A stretch of DNA of 64,000 bases from JAIBBG01 sp040381475 (GCA_040381475.1 JBEIHH010000005.1:1-64000), one strand, 5' to 3'; numbered from the stretch's first letter, positions 1 through 9,544 are shown. Notes: generated from the sequence alone by a model not told the origin. Numbers and translations are program-made.

Positions 1-699
1 TCCCGCACCACCTCCGCCGGCTATCCCGGCCACGTGAGTCCCGTGTGTATTGTACCCGTAAATATTAGACGTATCGCTTCCCGCATTCATAAGCTCATCC
101 ACATTGTCGAACTCAACACCATAATCAAATCCATCCGGTAAATCTCCCTGATTCCTGTATTGGTCCCATGCGGCAACGACTCTGGTTTCCTGAAGCAAGG
201 TATCGTAAAACATTGGATGTGTATAATCAAAGCCCCAGTCTGCAACACCAATGATCACATCCTTTCCGGTGTATCCCATAGGCAGGCCAAGGCCCCATTG
301 TACACTGTCAGCACGAGTATCCTTGATAACTTTATCAAGATGAGGATTTACCTTCGAAGGAACCTCTATATAATCAAAAACATTGTCCCAACCGATATTT
401 GAAAGTTCACTAACTGGTACTTTAAGTGTCGCTATATTCCCAACAACAGAACCTTTTATTAAGCCAGGAGCGTTCATAGCCGACCAATCAGGTGACAAAT
501 TAAGTTCACCTGCAATAGACAGGTACCAGGAATTCTTGATGTAATAAACCGGATATCGGCTAAATGACTCTGCAGAATAGTCAGATTTTTCCAATGATTC
601 GAGATGCTCAATTATTTGGAGTGTTTCAGAAGACATTTTGACCTGTGCTATACAATAGCCGGGAATAAGAAAGTAAAGAATGATACAAAGTCTTTTCAT
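1..699 (-). CDS. Secreted subtilisin-like serine protease (S8), 3' end outside window
   Basis: The first 233 residues of a subtilase, read from an ATG at 699 and open to base 1, so the C-terminal part lies outside the window. Residues 1-19 form a signal peptide ending CIAQ. Catalytic Asp is D154 in GVADWGFDYTHP, and catalytic His is H219 in NTHGTHVAGIAG; the Ser box would be further on and is not visible. About 130 residues of prodomain-like sequence lie between the signal peptide and the Asp box. It should be a secreted peptidase cutting proteins outside the cell or in the periplasm. In this phylum such proteins often end in a T9SS sorting domain, but that cannot be seen here. It is divergent from the glutamate dehydrogenase gene, with about 100 bases between them. 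Confidence 0.9.
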   Translation of the reverse strand, partial: MKRLCIILYFLIPGYCIAQVKMSSETLQIIEHLESLEKSDYSAESFSRYPVYYIKNSWYLSIAGELNLSPDWSAMNAPGLIKGSVVGNIATLKVPVSELSNIGWDNVFDYIEVPSKVNPHLDKVIKDTRADSVQWGLGLPMGYTGKDVIIGVADWGFDYTHPMFYDTLLQETRVVAAWDQYRNQGDLPDGFDYGVEFDNVDELMNAGSDTSNIYGYNTHGTHVAGIAGGGGAG

Positions 700-773
700 A
701 TGGCTAAGTTATAAGAATCGCACATGCAAAATTTACAAAAGAATTATCATTTTCTTTAAATACTATTTGCGGA

Positions 774-781
774 TACATTTG
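774..781 (+). promoter_or_regulatory. Bacteroidota-type -7 box before glutamate dehydrogenase
   Basis: TACATTTG matches the TAnnTTTG -7 consensus of Bacteroidota housekeeping promoters and sits 19 bases before the ATG. The expected TTG at about -33 is only TTT here (751-753), so the match is partial. Confidence 0.4.
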
Positions 782-800
782 CTCAACCAAGAAAATTTAT

Positions 801-2219
801 ATGAGTAAAACCAACGGATCACAATTTTATCAGGACGTGATTTCATATTTTGATAAAGCTGCTGCTTTCACCAATTTTGATAAAGGACTTCTGAATCAGA
901 TAAAGCAATGCAACAGTGTATACAAGTTCTACTTTCCAATAGAGGTCAATGGAAGCATTCAGGTGTTTGAAGGTATACGTGTTCAGCACAGCCATCATAC
1001 CACACCAACGAAGGGAGGAATTCGATACAGCGAAATGGTCGATGAAGATGAAGTAAAAGCACTTGCCACATTGATGACATTCAAATGTGCAGCTGCAGAT
1101 GTTCCCTTTGGAGGAGCCAAAGGCGGTATTAAAGTAAAACCCTCATCACTTACTGTTTCCCAGCTTGAACGCCTTACCAGAAGGTATACAACGGAACTCA
1201 TCAAAAAGAATATGATAGGCCCTGCAGTAGATGTACCCGCACCGGATTATGGCAGTGGTCCTCGTGAAATGGCATGGATTGCTGACACCTATGCAGCTTT
1301 CAAATATGACGATCTTAACGCATTGGGTTGTGTAACAGGTAAGCCCATTTCTCAGGGAGGAATTGCAGGACGTACCGAAGCAACAGGACAGGGAATATTC
1401 TTTGGCCTTCGGGAAGCCATGAGCAAGACTGACGATATGAAACTTCTTGGCCTTGAAACGGGCATCCATGGCAAACGTATCATTGTTCAAGGGCTTGGTA
1501 ACGTTGGTTACTTTGCTGCAAAATTTTGCAGTGAAGGTGGAGGCATCATTACTGGTATTGCGGAGTACGAAGGAGGCATTTACAATGCCAACGGCCTTGA
1601 TGTTGAAGAAGTATTTAAACACAGGAAAGCAAGTGGTTCTATCCTCAATTTTTCCGGAGCAAAAAACATTGAGCGTTCTCTGGAATTGCTCGAAACAGAA
1701 TGTGATGTGCTCATACCGGCAGCACTAGAGAACCAGATTACAGGTGAAAATGCACCACGGATAAAAGCAAAAATTATTGCTGAAGGTGCCAATGGTCCTG
1801 TGACCAAAGAAGCAGAAGACATTCTCAATAAAAGAGGTGTGATGATTATTCCTGATTTGTATCTGAATGCTGGCGGAGTAACAGTTTCATATTTCGAATG
1901 GCTGAAGAATCTTTCACATGTTCGTTTTGGAAGGATGGAAAAACGATTTCAGGAAATGAGTGCGCGGGAACTACTGAGTTCCGTTGAAAAAATAACCGGA
2001 AAATCATTAGATGCAAGAGAAAAAAGATTGATTACCCAAGGTGCTGATGAGATTGATTATGTGCGATCCGGCCTCGAAGAAACAATGATTTATGCATACA
2101 ATGAAATCAGAGATATCAAAATGGCCAATCCGAAAATTGAAGATTTAAGAACAGCAGCTTTCGTTAGTGGTATCAATAAACTGGGTGTAGCTTATCAATC
2201 ATTGGGTATATTTCCTTAA
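801..2219 (+). CDS. Glu/Leu/Phe/Val dehydrogenase family, probable glutamate dehydrogenase
   Basis: Amino-acid dehydrogenase of 472 residues, most likely the NAD(P)-dependent interconversion of glutamate and 2-oxoglutarate plus ammonia in the cytoplasm. The N-terminal substrate domain has TKGGIRY (K71), the catalytic-lysine motif VPFGGAKGG (K107) and DVPAPDYGSG with D149 in the place of the catalytic Asp. The C-terminal Rossmann domain has VQGLGNVG (G231, G233, G236). The length is somewhat above the usual 410-450, through extra C-terminal sequence around residues 390-440. The start is the ATG at 801; upstream is AT-rich with a -7 box. Cofactor preference (NAD or NADP) cannot be told by eye. 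It stands apart from the next gene by 55 bases and could be monocistronic. Confidence 0.9.
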   Translation: MSKTNGSQFYQDVISYFDKAAAFTNFDKGLLNQIKQCNSVYKFYFPIEVNGSIQVFEGIRVQHSHHTTPTKGGIRYSEMVDEDEVKALATLMTFKCAAADVPFGGAKGGIKVKPSSLTVSQLERLTRRYTTELIKKNMIGPAVDVPAPDYGSGPREMAWIADTYAAFKYDDLNALGCVTGKPISQGGIAGRTEATGQGIFFGLREAMSKTDDMKLLGLETGIHGKRIIVQGLGNVGYFAAKFCSEGGGIITGIAEYEGGIYNANGLDVEEVFKHRKASGSILNFSGAKNIERSLELLETECDVLIPAALENQITGENAPRIKAKIIAEGANGPVTKEAEDILNKRGVMIIPDLYLNAGGVTVSYFEWLKNLSHVRFGRMEKRFQEMSARELLSSVEKITGKSLDAREKRLITQGADEIDYVRSGLEETMIYAYNEIRDIKMANPKIEDLRTAAFVSGINKLGVAYQSLGIFP

Positions 2220-2274
2220 AAATTCAGCTTCCTTCATATTCCTGGTTAAACCTGAACAACGTAATCTTATCATA

Positions 2275-3828
2275 ATGGCAATACCTTTTAAATTTAACCT
2301 CCTGAAACACATACATTGTCTTATTCTGATTGCTTTGATTCCAGCGATTGCGAATGCTCAAACATGGAATCAGGACATTGCACCAATCGTTTACGAACAT
2401 TGCGGAAAATGTCATCATGAAGGTGGGATTGGTCCAATGTCACTGGTGAGTTACGAAGATGCAGTTGATGAGATTGATGATATGGTGGATGCCATACTCG
2501 ATGAAGAGATGCCACCCTGGCCTGCTGACCATACATACTCCTCCTTCATAGGAGAAAACGTATTAACGGAGGATGAAAAGCAAGCCATCATCAACTGGAT
2601 GGAAGCAGGAACACCTGAAGGCAGCGGTTCTGCGCCAACAGTTCCAAGTTATAATGACGGATATGTTGTTACCGATCCGGATGAGATTTTTAGTATTCCA
2701 GATTATCAGGTATCGATGAATGACGACGAATACCGGTCATTTGTTATTCCTTCGACTTCATCGATGGATCGTAACATTGGCGCCATCGAATTCGAACCCG
2801 GCAATACGGAAATTGTGCATCACATACTTGCCTTTTATGACCCGTCCAATGTTTCTCAGCAACTGGACGATGCATCTCCGGGTCCTGGATTCCCCAGCAA
2901 CGGTGGTTCCTTTCCAAGTAATGATGCAGTGTTGATCGGAGTGTGGGTACCCGGAATGGAACCGACCATTTTCCCGGAAAATCTGGCCATCGAGTTTCCC
3001 GGAGGATCGGACATCGTATTTGAGGTTCATTATGCCCCGGGCAACCTCGGAGCTTCAGCCAATGTGCAAATGCGGTTAGATTACAAAGATCTTCCAATTA
3101 TAAGGCCTGTACTGAATTCACCATTGCTTTTTCATGGCCCACCCAGTCTTGATGTGCCTTTGTTCATACCTGCGAATACCGTTCAAGAATTCCATCAGGA
3201 ATCTATTGTAGCACCAGTTGATTTATCCTTCATTTCCATCTTCCCTCACATGCATCTTTTGGGACAGACTTACAAAGTTTTCGGTCTGACTGAAGAGGAA
3301 GACACCATCCCATTTATCTATGTGGACCACTACGATTTTCACTGGCAATTCAGCTACATGTTTCCAACCATGAAACTGCTTCCACAAGGATCGGTTTTAC
3401 ACGGCTATGCATCTTACGACAACACAGAAAACAATCCGCACAATCCTAGTAATCCGCCCATTGATGTTGGACTAGGGGAAGGAACTACGGATGAAATGAT
3501 GGTATGTTTCTTCATGTTCACTACTTACTTTCCAGGCGATGAAAACATATCGCTCGTTGGCATTTTTGAGCAACCAGTTGATGAAGAAAAACCATTGCTC
3601 GCCTGGCCAAACCCAGCCAATGAATCCATAACCATTGATATCCCCAACAACGTAACAGATCCTGACCAGATTCTATTATACGACGGATCAGGACGTCAAC
3701 ATTTTGTAGACTTTGAGATGAATGCAGGCACTTTGGTGATGAGTATTGCCGATCTCCCCGCAGGCATTTATCAACTTAGTATAACTCACGGTAAAAAGCA
3801 TTTTACCAGTCGTTTTATGCGGAACTGA
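2275..3828 (+). CDS. Secreted heme-c / copper type II monooxygenase-like protein with T9SS tail
   Basis: A 517-residue secreted protein. Signal peptide is residues 1-29 (ANAQ). A cytochrome-c-like segment follows: C43-G-K-C46-H47 binds heme, with M79 in MPPWPAD a likely second ligand. Residues 130-435 resemble the two copper domains of peptidylglycine alpha-hydroxylating monooxygenase (PHM). The ligands expected from PHM are visible: HH at 182-183, H252 in VFEVHY, H325 and H327 in FPHMHLLG, and M408 in GTTDEMM. From about 440, AWPNPANES...GIYQLSI is a type A T9SS sorting domain, so the protein should reach the cell surface or medium. PHM enzymes hydroxylate a carbon using O2, copper and an electron donor; the fused heme may supply electrons in place of ascorbate (inference). 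The substrate is unknown. Confidence 0.82.
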   Translation: MAIPFKFNLLKHIHCLILIALIPAIANAQTWNQDIAPIVYEHCGKCHHEGGIGPMSLVSYEDAVDEIDDMVDAILDEEMPPWPADHTYSSFIGENVLTEDEKQAIINWMEAGTPEGSGSAPTVPSYNDGYVVTDPDEIFSIPDYQVSMNDDEYRSFVIPSTSSMDRNIGAIEFEPGNTEIVHHILAFYDPSNVSQQLDDASPGPGFPSNGGSFPSNDAVLIGVWVPGMEPTIFPENLAIEFPGGSDIVFEVHYAPGNLGASANVQMRLDYKDLPIIRPVLNSPLLFHGPPSLDVPLFIPANTVQEFHQESIVAPVDLSFISIFPHMHLLGQTYKVFGLTEEEDTIPFIYVDHYDFHWQFSYMFPTMKLLPQGSVLHGYASYDNTENNPHNPSNPPIDVGLGEGTTDEMMVCFFMFTTYFPGDENISLVGIFEQPVDEEKPLLAWPNPANESITIDIPNNVTDPDQILLYDGSGRQHFVDFEMNAGTLVMSIADLPAGIYQLSITHGKKHFTSRFMRN

Positions 3829-3832
3829 TGAG

Positions 3833-3861
3833 AAAAAAGGCCTGCAATGCAGGCCTTTTTT
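3833..3861. terminator. Strong bidirectional rho-independent terminator
   Basis: A perfect 13-base-pair stem, 3833-3845 with 3849-3861, closed by the loop AAT. The arms are an A-tract plus GGCCTGC and its complement, so either strand ends in a T-run. It lies between two convergent genes ending at 3828 and 3885 and can serve both. Confidence 0.92.
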
Positions 3862-3884
3862 ATTTGTCCATCTCTATCACACCA

Positions 3885-6482
3885 TTATTTGCTTTCCAAA
3901 GCATTGGCGACAATCTTTCTTAAGTGATCCCTGTGAGCCTTTGTGAGGGCATCAGGCGAAGCAGCTGTGATCATCATTTTGTCAATACGATTTATCTCAG
4001 AAAGTGCCATTGTCTTACTGATACTGTCGTACCTGCCTTTCGGATCCAAAATCTGCACAAGAGTTTCAAGATACATGATTTGCAAATTCTGGCGAAAAGT
4101 GTTGACTGTTGTTTTCATATCCGCCTGAAATACCGCATTGGTTAATTCCACAAGATATTCATCAATGGTGTATGTGTTTCCATACAGCTGGCTGTCAGTA
4201 ATCCTTGTCAATACGTTTTCATGTAGCAAATGCTGAAGGCATTGACGCTGCATTTCCTTCACGCGATCATGAATATGCGGATCCTGGTTGCGCACGAAAT
4301 GATCGAAACCACGACGCTGAGCTAATAAATAATTGTACAAACCACTTGCTGCGTTGAAAGCATCCGGTGCAAAAGCATACTGAGCGAGTGCCTTAACGGC
4401 TGCGCGTTGATCAGCTTCGCTAACAGGTTCAAATGGACGAACAATGGCGCCCTGACCTACAAAAGAGCGATCGAAATGCACACCCCCTATTTGTCTGGTC
4501 ATAATTCTTATCTGATTGGCATATTCGCCGGAAGCGATCAAATAGGCCTGCAGCAATTGTTCGTAGCTCTTATTGTTATTTTCAAATTTCTCCTTCAGTC
4601 GTGGCAGCACTTCGTTCACGAGATCACAACGCTCCGCAGCATAAGCCACCGGATCATTTGTCAAATCGTAAATATTCACATCAGGATCAATCCCCCTTCC
4701 ACTCGAACGCATATCGTCAGCATCATTGCCATACATCAGTCGTTCATCGCTGCTTCTGTCGGTTATTTTTTTAAGTCTTAACTCCTCCAGAATAGGATCT
4801 TCAACTGACGGACTATAACCGTATTCAATTACCCATTTGTCATAATACCCTGGTTTGGTATCGCAATAAATCGTTTGCTCTTTGGTATTCTTCTGGAAAT
4901 TAAATGCAGGGTATTCCATTACACTGTTAGTAAGTCCGTCGTTCAATGCTTTCTCAGGATTTTTTACATCCGCCAATGAACTCATGGTACTGGCGCGCAT
5001 ATTGTGTGTAAGACCGAGTGTATGTCCTACTTCATGCAATACAAGTCTGTATAAAAGCTGACGGACAATCTCCTTCTTTACTGCATCATCCATTCCAAAA
5101 GCATCCGCTGCAGCAGAACCAAAAAGCACGTCGTGATTACTCTGAGCAGATGCCGAACATAGAAATGGATTTCTCACATCAAAACCGAGCTTCTGTTCCA
5201 TTTCATCATCATTGAGAAATCCTGTTGATTTGAAAACCTTTTCGGCGTTGACGCGTCCCACTATAGAAACAAACTCGAGCATGATATCGGCACCAAGAAT
5301 CTGTCCGGTGCGTGGATTTACGAAACTTGGTCCATATCCGCCAAAAGGAGGCAAAGGAGAAGAAGTCCATCGCAAAACATTATAGCGGATATCACCAGCA
5401 TCCCAATCCGCATCATCCGGTTGTTCTTTGCAGACAACAGCATTGGTAAAACCTGCATATTCAAACGCGCTATTCCAGCGCTCGCAAGCTTCCTTGATAA
5501 TTGGACGCAACTCTTTGGGCGTCGTATTTTCAATCCAGAAGGTAATTGGTTCAACCGGATCAGACTTCATTGACTTGTTGTCTTTCTTCTCAAGATGCCA
5601 ACGATGAATTAAGTCTTTGTAAGGAGTTGCGGAAAAGCTGGTCATATCATTTACCTGAGTCGTAAAATATCCAATCCTCGGATCATCAAATCGCGGCTCG
5701 TAGTTATTTGAAGGCATTTCAAGAATTGAGTGTTGGTATTTGATGGTAATATTTCTGGAATCTGCTAGAGCATCCGATGACAACATTGGCGAAGGGTTTT
5801 CGTACACGTACGCAACAACTACCTCCGTATTCTGAGGATAATTGTTGATATCAGCAACTCTTGATTTAGACGCACTAAGGGAACCAAGTGGACCTGAAGG
5901 CATTCCAGGTGGCGAAGGAAATTTTATCAATGCAAACTTTTCCGAAAGAAAAATTGCATCACCATCGATAAGAAATTTCTTCTTGTCCTTGCTAACGGCC
6001 TCAATCTTTTCACTCGCCAACATCGGATCATTGATGTTTGCATCAGAGGCACGACTCAATTCACTTTCAGGGTTGTAGAAGTAATTTGTATTCTCATGGA
6101 TGATCTCAATTTTTTCAAACGCTTTATTGAAACGGATCACCTTACTTCCACCATATGATCCTCGGAAATATCCAGCTTCGACCGGCGCATCCGCAACATG
6201 ATTAAAATAAATGTATTCCTTGTTCAATTGATCCTCATTCACTTCAAGGTAAGATTTCCCCGTGGTACTATCACGCCAGATGGTAAATAAACCATCGATT
6301 CTGAAACATTTTTTCGTGATGTCGGCATATTTATCCTCGTCCTTTTTCTCATCCTTCTTTTCTGGATCTTTCTTCTCAGATTTCTTGGACTTTTTATCCC
6401 GTGCAGGTTTATTGTCCTGCGCATAATAAATCTCCGATCCGAGAACTAAAACACTCAAAATTGTCAGTAGCAGCCTTTTCAT
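3885..6482 (-). CDS. Secreted zinc-dependent metalloprotease (DUF5117/DUF4953 type)
   Basis: A secreted zinc peptidase of 865 residues from the ATG at 6482. An earlier ATG at 6524 adds 14 residues, but the signal peptide MKRLLLTILSVLVLG begins at 6482. After it comes a highly charged Lys/Glu/Asp linker (about residues 25-55). The catalytic motif HEVGHTLGLTHN (H483, E484, H487, H493) is the metzincin-like HExxHxxGxxH form. The rest follows the layout of large Bacteroidota metalloproteases carrying DUF5118, DUF5117 and DUF4953 domains. It should degrade proteins in the periplasm or outside the cell; no substrate can be inferred. No T9SS tail is visible at the C-terminus. It shares the bidirectional terminator with the upstream convergent gene. 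Confidence 0.85.
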   Translation of the reverse strand: MKRLLLTILSVLVLGSEIYYAQDNKPARDKKSKKSEKKDPEKKDEKKDEDKYADITKKCFRIDGLFTIWRDSTTGKSYLEVNEDQLNKEYIYFNHVADAPVEAGYFRGSYGGSKVIRFNKAFEKIEIIHENTNYFYNPESELSRASDANINDPMLASEKIEAVSKDKKKFLIDGDAIFLSEKFALIKFPSPPGMPSGPLGSLSASKSRVADINNYPQNTEVVVAYVYENPSPMLSSDALADSRNITIKYQHSILEMPSNNYEPRFDDPRIGYFTTQVNDMTSFSATPYKDLIHRWHLEKKDNKSMKSDPVEPITFWIENTTPKELRPIIKEACERWNSAFEYAGFTNAVVCKEQPDDADWDAGDIRYNVLRWTSSPLPPFGGYGPSFVNPRTGQILGADIMLEFVSIVGRVNAEKVFKSTGFLNDDEMEQKLGFDVRNPFLCSASAQSNHDVLFGSAAADAFGMDDAVKKEIVRQLLYRLVLHEVGHTLGLTHNMRASTMSSLADVKNPEKALNDGLTNSVMEYPAFNFQKNTKEQTIYCDTKPGYYDKWVIEYGYSPSVEDPILEELRLKKITDRSSDERLMYGNDADDMRSSGRGIDPDVNIYDLTNDPVAYAAERCDLVNEVLPRLKEKFENNNKSYEQLLQAYLIASGEYANQIRIMTRQIGGVHFDRSFVGQGAIVRPFEPVSEADQRAAVKALAQYAFAPDAFNAASGLYNYLLAQRRGFDHFVRNQDPHIHDRVKEMQRQCLQHLLHENVLTRITDSQLYGNTYTIDEYLVELTNAVFQADMKTTVNTFRQNLQIMYLETLVQILDPKGRYDSISKTMALSEINRIDKMMITAASPDALTKAHRDHLRKIVANALESK

Positions 6483-6613
6483 TGAATTGTTAATTATGGA
6501 ACGCGAATCTAAAACACATCTCAATTCATTGATGACCGCTCATCATATTCATTGATTTGAATTAAGGGAATTATGGCGAATAGGACTACTGAAAAATTGA
6601 TTTACTTTGCACC

Positions 6614-6892
6614 ATGTCCCAACATTCATTTGTTTTCTCGGTGGCGGCCGCAGAGTCCTTCCGAGATATCATCAGAGATCTTCAGCAGGTTTCGCTTCTG
6701 TCAGCAGAAAAGGTAAGAGCGCGAATCATGCACAAATTGCATCTCATACAGCACCAACCCTTACAGGCAAGTAAAAAGGTAGAAATAGGCATTGACGGTC
6801 ATTTTCGCTGCGCAACCGTATTGAATTACAAGATATACTACCAGGTAACCGCGGAAAAAATCGCAGTAGTTGCTATGGTTTATGAAAAATAA
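6614..6892 (+). CDS. RelE/ParE-family toxin-like protein, no antitoxin seen
   Basis: A 92-residue protein with ParE/RelE features: helical N-terminal half (about 10-50), then a beta-rich C-terminal half with FRCATVLNYKIYYQ and a hydrophobic end strand KIAVVAMVYEK, as in ParE toxins (...YRIIYRV...VVILRV). Such toxins poison gyrase or cut mRNA on the ribosome and are normally encoded with an antitoxin. None is visible: 6525-6613 is too short for a gene, and the next gene, 14 bases downstream, encodes a bestrophin channel. It may be an orphan toxin, a remnant or a member that has lost toxicity. The family assignment rests on pattern resemblance only. Confidence 0.6.
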   Translation: MSQHSFVFSVAAAESFRDIIRDLQQVSLLSAEKVRARIMHKLHLIQHQPLQASKKVEIGIDGHFRCATVLNYKIYYQVTAEKIAVVAMVYEK

Positions 6893-6906
6893 CTGCTCCG
6901 TAAGTC

Positions 6907-7803
6907 ATGATCGCCTATAATCCAAAAGAGTGGTTTTCGCTTATTCTGAAATTCCACAAGGCTGATACGGTAAGAAAACTCTCGCCGATTATGCTAACTC
7001 TTGGCATTCTGACGGCGGCCATTGTAATATCAGACATATATGTTTTTCAAGTTGACTCTTCGAGTCAGGTCGCAAAAGTTTCGGTGATGTACAGCCTTCT
7101 GGGTTTTGTCATTTCACTATTGCTTGTTTTCCGTACCAATACCGCCTATGAAAGATGGTGGGAGGGTCGCAAACTTTGGGGCGGTTTGGTGAACTGCTCA
7201 AGAAATTTCGTTGTCAAAACTGAATCCTTTCTAGCCGATCATCAAACGGACAAAGCATATCTGAGATCACTGATCATTCATTTTCCATACGCACTGAAGA
7301 ACCATTTGCGCAATGTTTCTTCAATGAATGAATCCGAACTCACCGAATTGTTTAGCATCACAGAACTCAAAAACAGGAAACATCTTCCGTTGCACATCAG
7401 CACGCTTATTTACCACAAGCTCGCGCGTCTGGAAAGGCTTAAAATCCTGACTGGTGAACAGATAATTGTAATCAACAATGAAGCGCAGCAATTGATGGAA
7501 ATTTGCGGGGCCTGCGAAAGAATCAAGAATACCCCAATTCCGTTTTCGTATTCGGCATTTCTGAAAAAATTCATTTTCATTTACGTCATCACACTTCCTT
7601 TCACCTATGCTCCGGTGCTCGGCTGGTATTCGATTCCAATCGTGATGTTTATTTTTTATGTACTAGCCAGTCTGGAAATTATTGCGGAAGAAATCGAAAA
7701 TCCATTTGGAACTGATGCCAACGATCTGCCACTGGATGAAATAGCGAAGAGTATCAGAACCTCCGTTGAACTGATCGCCAAATCGTCAGAAACGGTTAAT
7801 TGA
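6907..7803 (+). CDS. Bestrophin-family anion channel
   Basis: A 298-residue inner-membrane protein of the bestrophin (formerly UPF0187) family, which form pentameric anion channels. Hydrophobic segments lie at about residues 26-46, 55-76, 215-235 and 238-255. The conserved stretch RTNTAYERWWEGRKLWGGL (about 77-95) is the family signature, and a polar cytoplasmic helical region follows. A late motif, IAEEIENPFGTDANDLPLD, also matches the family. It begins 14 bases after the ParE-like gene, so the two are probably co-transcribed. Its last 8 bases overlap the 3' end of the opposite-strand M14 peptidase. The ion carried cannot be told from sequence. Confidence 0.88.
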   Translation: MIAYNPKEWFSLILKFHKADTVRKLSPIMLTLGILTAAIVISDIYVFQVDSSSQVAKVSVMYSLLGFVISLLLVFRTNTAYERWWEGRKLWGGLVNCSRNFVVKTESFLADHQTDKAYLRSLIIHFPYALKNHLRNVSSMNESELTELFSITELKNRKHLPLHISTLIYHKLARLERLKILTGEQIIVINNEAQQLMEICGACERIKNTPIPFSYSAFLKKFIFIYVITLPFTYAPVLGWYSIPIVMFIFYVLASLEIIAEEIENPFGTDANDLPLDEIAKSIRTSVELIAKSSETVN

Positions 7804-9544
7804 TTTTATTGGAATAATGATATACCGGATATCGGTAAGCCGTTTTTTCGTAATACGGAGAGTTTTTATAAATCCAGTACAGTTGGTTCCAGTGGTCAGA
7901 CTGGAGTGACGGATCAGATTTGAGTTGTTCTTCAAATCTTCTTTTTAGAACCGAATCATCTTTAAGCAGTTTCTCTGCAATTTCTTCGAAAACATAATCG
8001 CTGAACCATTCTTTCTGTTGCAGAATGCTGTCGAAAAAATTCCATGCGAAATAGCTATCCTCGTTGGTAGGTTCCAGAACCTGCAACAAAAATCTCCTCG
8101 AAGGTTGTTTCGTTGACACCAAACAATCGCCGGAAAATATCATCACTCCGTCCTCAAAAGGTTTTGTTCTAATCTTTTTATGTGGAAAATGTCCTTCATA
8201 AGGCACAGTGGCGGATTGAAAACTTTCGATGTACACTCCACTGAGCGTCATAATTGTGTCTTTTGCAAACTGACTCATACTGACACCGTTCAAACGCAGC
8301 CTTTCTATCACTTCGCCCCATGCCTGAGGTATGACATAAAACTCCGGAACATCTGCCATAACACACGGTTTATAAACTGAATAATAAAGAACAGAATCAT
8401 TCCAAACCGAGTTGCGATCATAATAGAGCCTCTCTCCGGTTCCAACTTCTGATGCTTTTATATCCGACTTGTAACCCGAAAATGGTATCAAATTTTTCAT
8501 GGTCGTATCCAGCTCATAAGCTACAGGAAAGCAAAAAGTAGTTTCGATTTCCTTTTCTGACTCGGCACGCAAGGCAACAATATTTTCTTTGTTAAGTGAG
8601 GCAAAATTCAAAAGACTGACGAGGAACTGATAAGTGCTTTCAACCCTCTCCTGGAAAGGTTTGAGCATATGCGTCTCAGTTGTGAATCCTATAGTATTGA
8701 AAAGCGCTGCATATCCTGTAGCGAATCTCGGAGTCTCCATGAATTGAACAATCCCTGACTCAGGTGTTCTTCCCATCGTATTCACATAAGGACACATTTC
8801 AAATCCTTTGGATTTCATATCATCGAATAAAGCCGGTTCAAAAATCTGACGTAAGTATTTCCCTGCCGCGCCGCCAAGTTTGTCCTGTTGCGTAGAAATA
8901 AGAGTCATGGTATAAGGGTAGTCCGCACCATTGGAAACGTGTGTATCAACAAAAACATGCGGCATCATTCTGGAAAACAGCGAAACAAAACTCCTCGCAT
9001 TCCTGCTGTCACATTTAATAAAATCCCGGTTGAGGTCCAGATTGCGTGCATTCGCCCTGAATCCATATTCCTGAGGACCATTCTGATTCACCCGAAATTT
9101 ATCAGATCGAATCAGAGCACCATCTACATTGTACATTGGAATTACACAAACAATGACATTATCAAGCAACCGATGGAGAACATTTTTGGGATCGAGCAGT
9201 TCTTTCAGCAATATCAGTGAAGCATCCACACCATCAGGTTCACCGGAGTGAATATCATTGTTGATGAGAACGATTGTTTTTCTGTGATCAAATAATTCGG
9301 GATGAAATACACGATCTGTGTTGACGATAAATACATGAAGAGGTTTACCGGAATCGCTGTAACCAAATGAGGTCAATCTGGCATTTTCTGAAGAGCCGTC
9401 CATAGCCCGGTAATTTTCGATACACTCCTGCCATGTCACGGAATGATTGCCCGAAAATCGAACGTGTTGGGCTCCGGATTGTAAAACCAATAAAATTGGT
9501 GCGCAAATTGCTATGACGAAATGCAGGTGGATGCGGTATAACAT
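7796..9544 (-). CDS. Secreted M14-family zinc carboxypeptidase
   Basis: A 582-residue zinc peptidase with a signal peptide at residues 1-25 (QSGAQ). The M14 zinc ligands are visible: H99 and E102 in NNDIHSGEPDG, and H202 in VDTHVSNG. Substrate-binding N172-R173 is in NLDLNRDF, and E290 in FTTETHML is the likely catalytic Glu. These enzymes remove C-terminal residues or cut peptidoglycan-type peptides. A second region of about 250 residues after the catalytic domain has no recognised fold and probably forms a beta-rich accessory domain. Location is periplasmic or outside the cell. It convergently overlaps the bestrophin gene by 8 bases with no terminator between them. Confidence 0.87.
   Translation of the reverse strand: MLYRIHLHFVIAICAPILLVLQSGAQHVRFSGNHSVTWQECIENYRAMDGSSENARLTSFGYSDSGKPLHVFIVNTDRVFHPELFDHRKTIVLINNDIHSGEPDGVDASLILLKELLDPKNVLHRLLDNVIVCVIPMYNVDGALIRSDKFRVNQNGPQEYGFRANARNLDLNRDFIKCDSRNARSFVSLFSRMMPHVFVDTHVSNGADYPYTMTLISTQQDKLGGAAGKYLRQIFEPALFDDMKSKGFEMCPYVNTMGRTPESGIVQFMETPRFATGYAALFNTIGFTTETHMLKPFQERVESTYQFLVSLLNFASLNKENIVALRAESEKEIETTFCFPVAYELDTTMKNLIPFSGYKSDIKASEVGTGERLYYDRNSVWNDSVLYYSVYKPCVMADVPEFYVIPQAWGEVIERLRLNGVSMSQFAKDTIMTLSGVYIESFQSATVPYEGHFPHKKIRTKPFEDGVMIFSGDCLVSTKQPSRRFLLQVLEPTNEDSYFAWNFFDSILQQKEWFSDYVFEEIAEKLLKDDSVLKRRFEEQLKSDPSLQSDHWNQLYWIYKNSPYYEKTAYRYPVYHYSNKIN

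Noticed and set aside
995..1622. Two minus-strand open frames inside the glutamate dehydrogenase gene
   Set aside because: They lie fully antisense to a well-conserved enzyme gene and their products match no family pattern.
3846..3848. Possible riboswitch or attenuator at the 3.8 kb hairpin
   Set aside because: The perfect stem with T-runs on both sides between convergent genes is explained as a bidirectional terminator.
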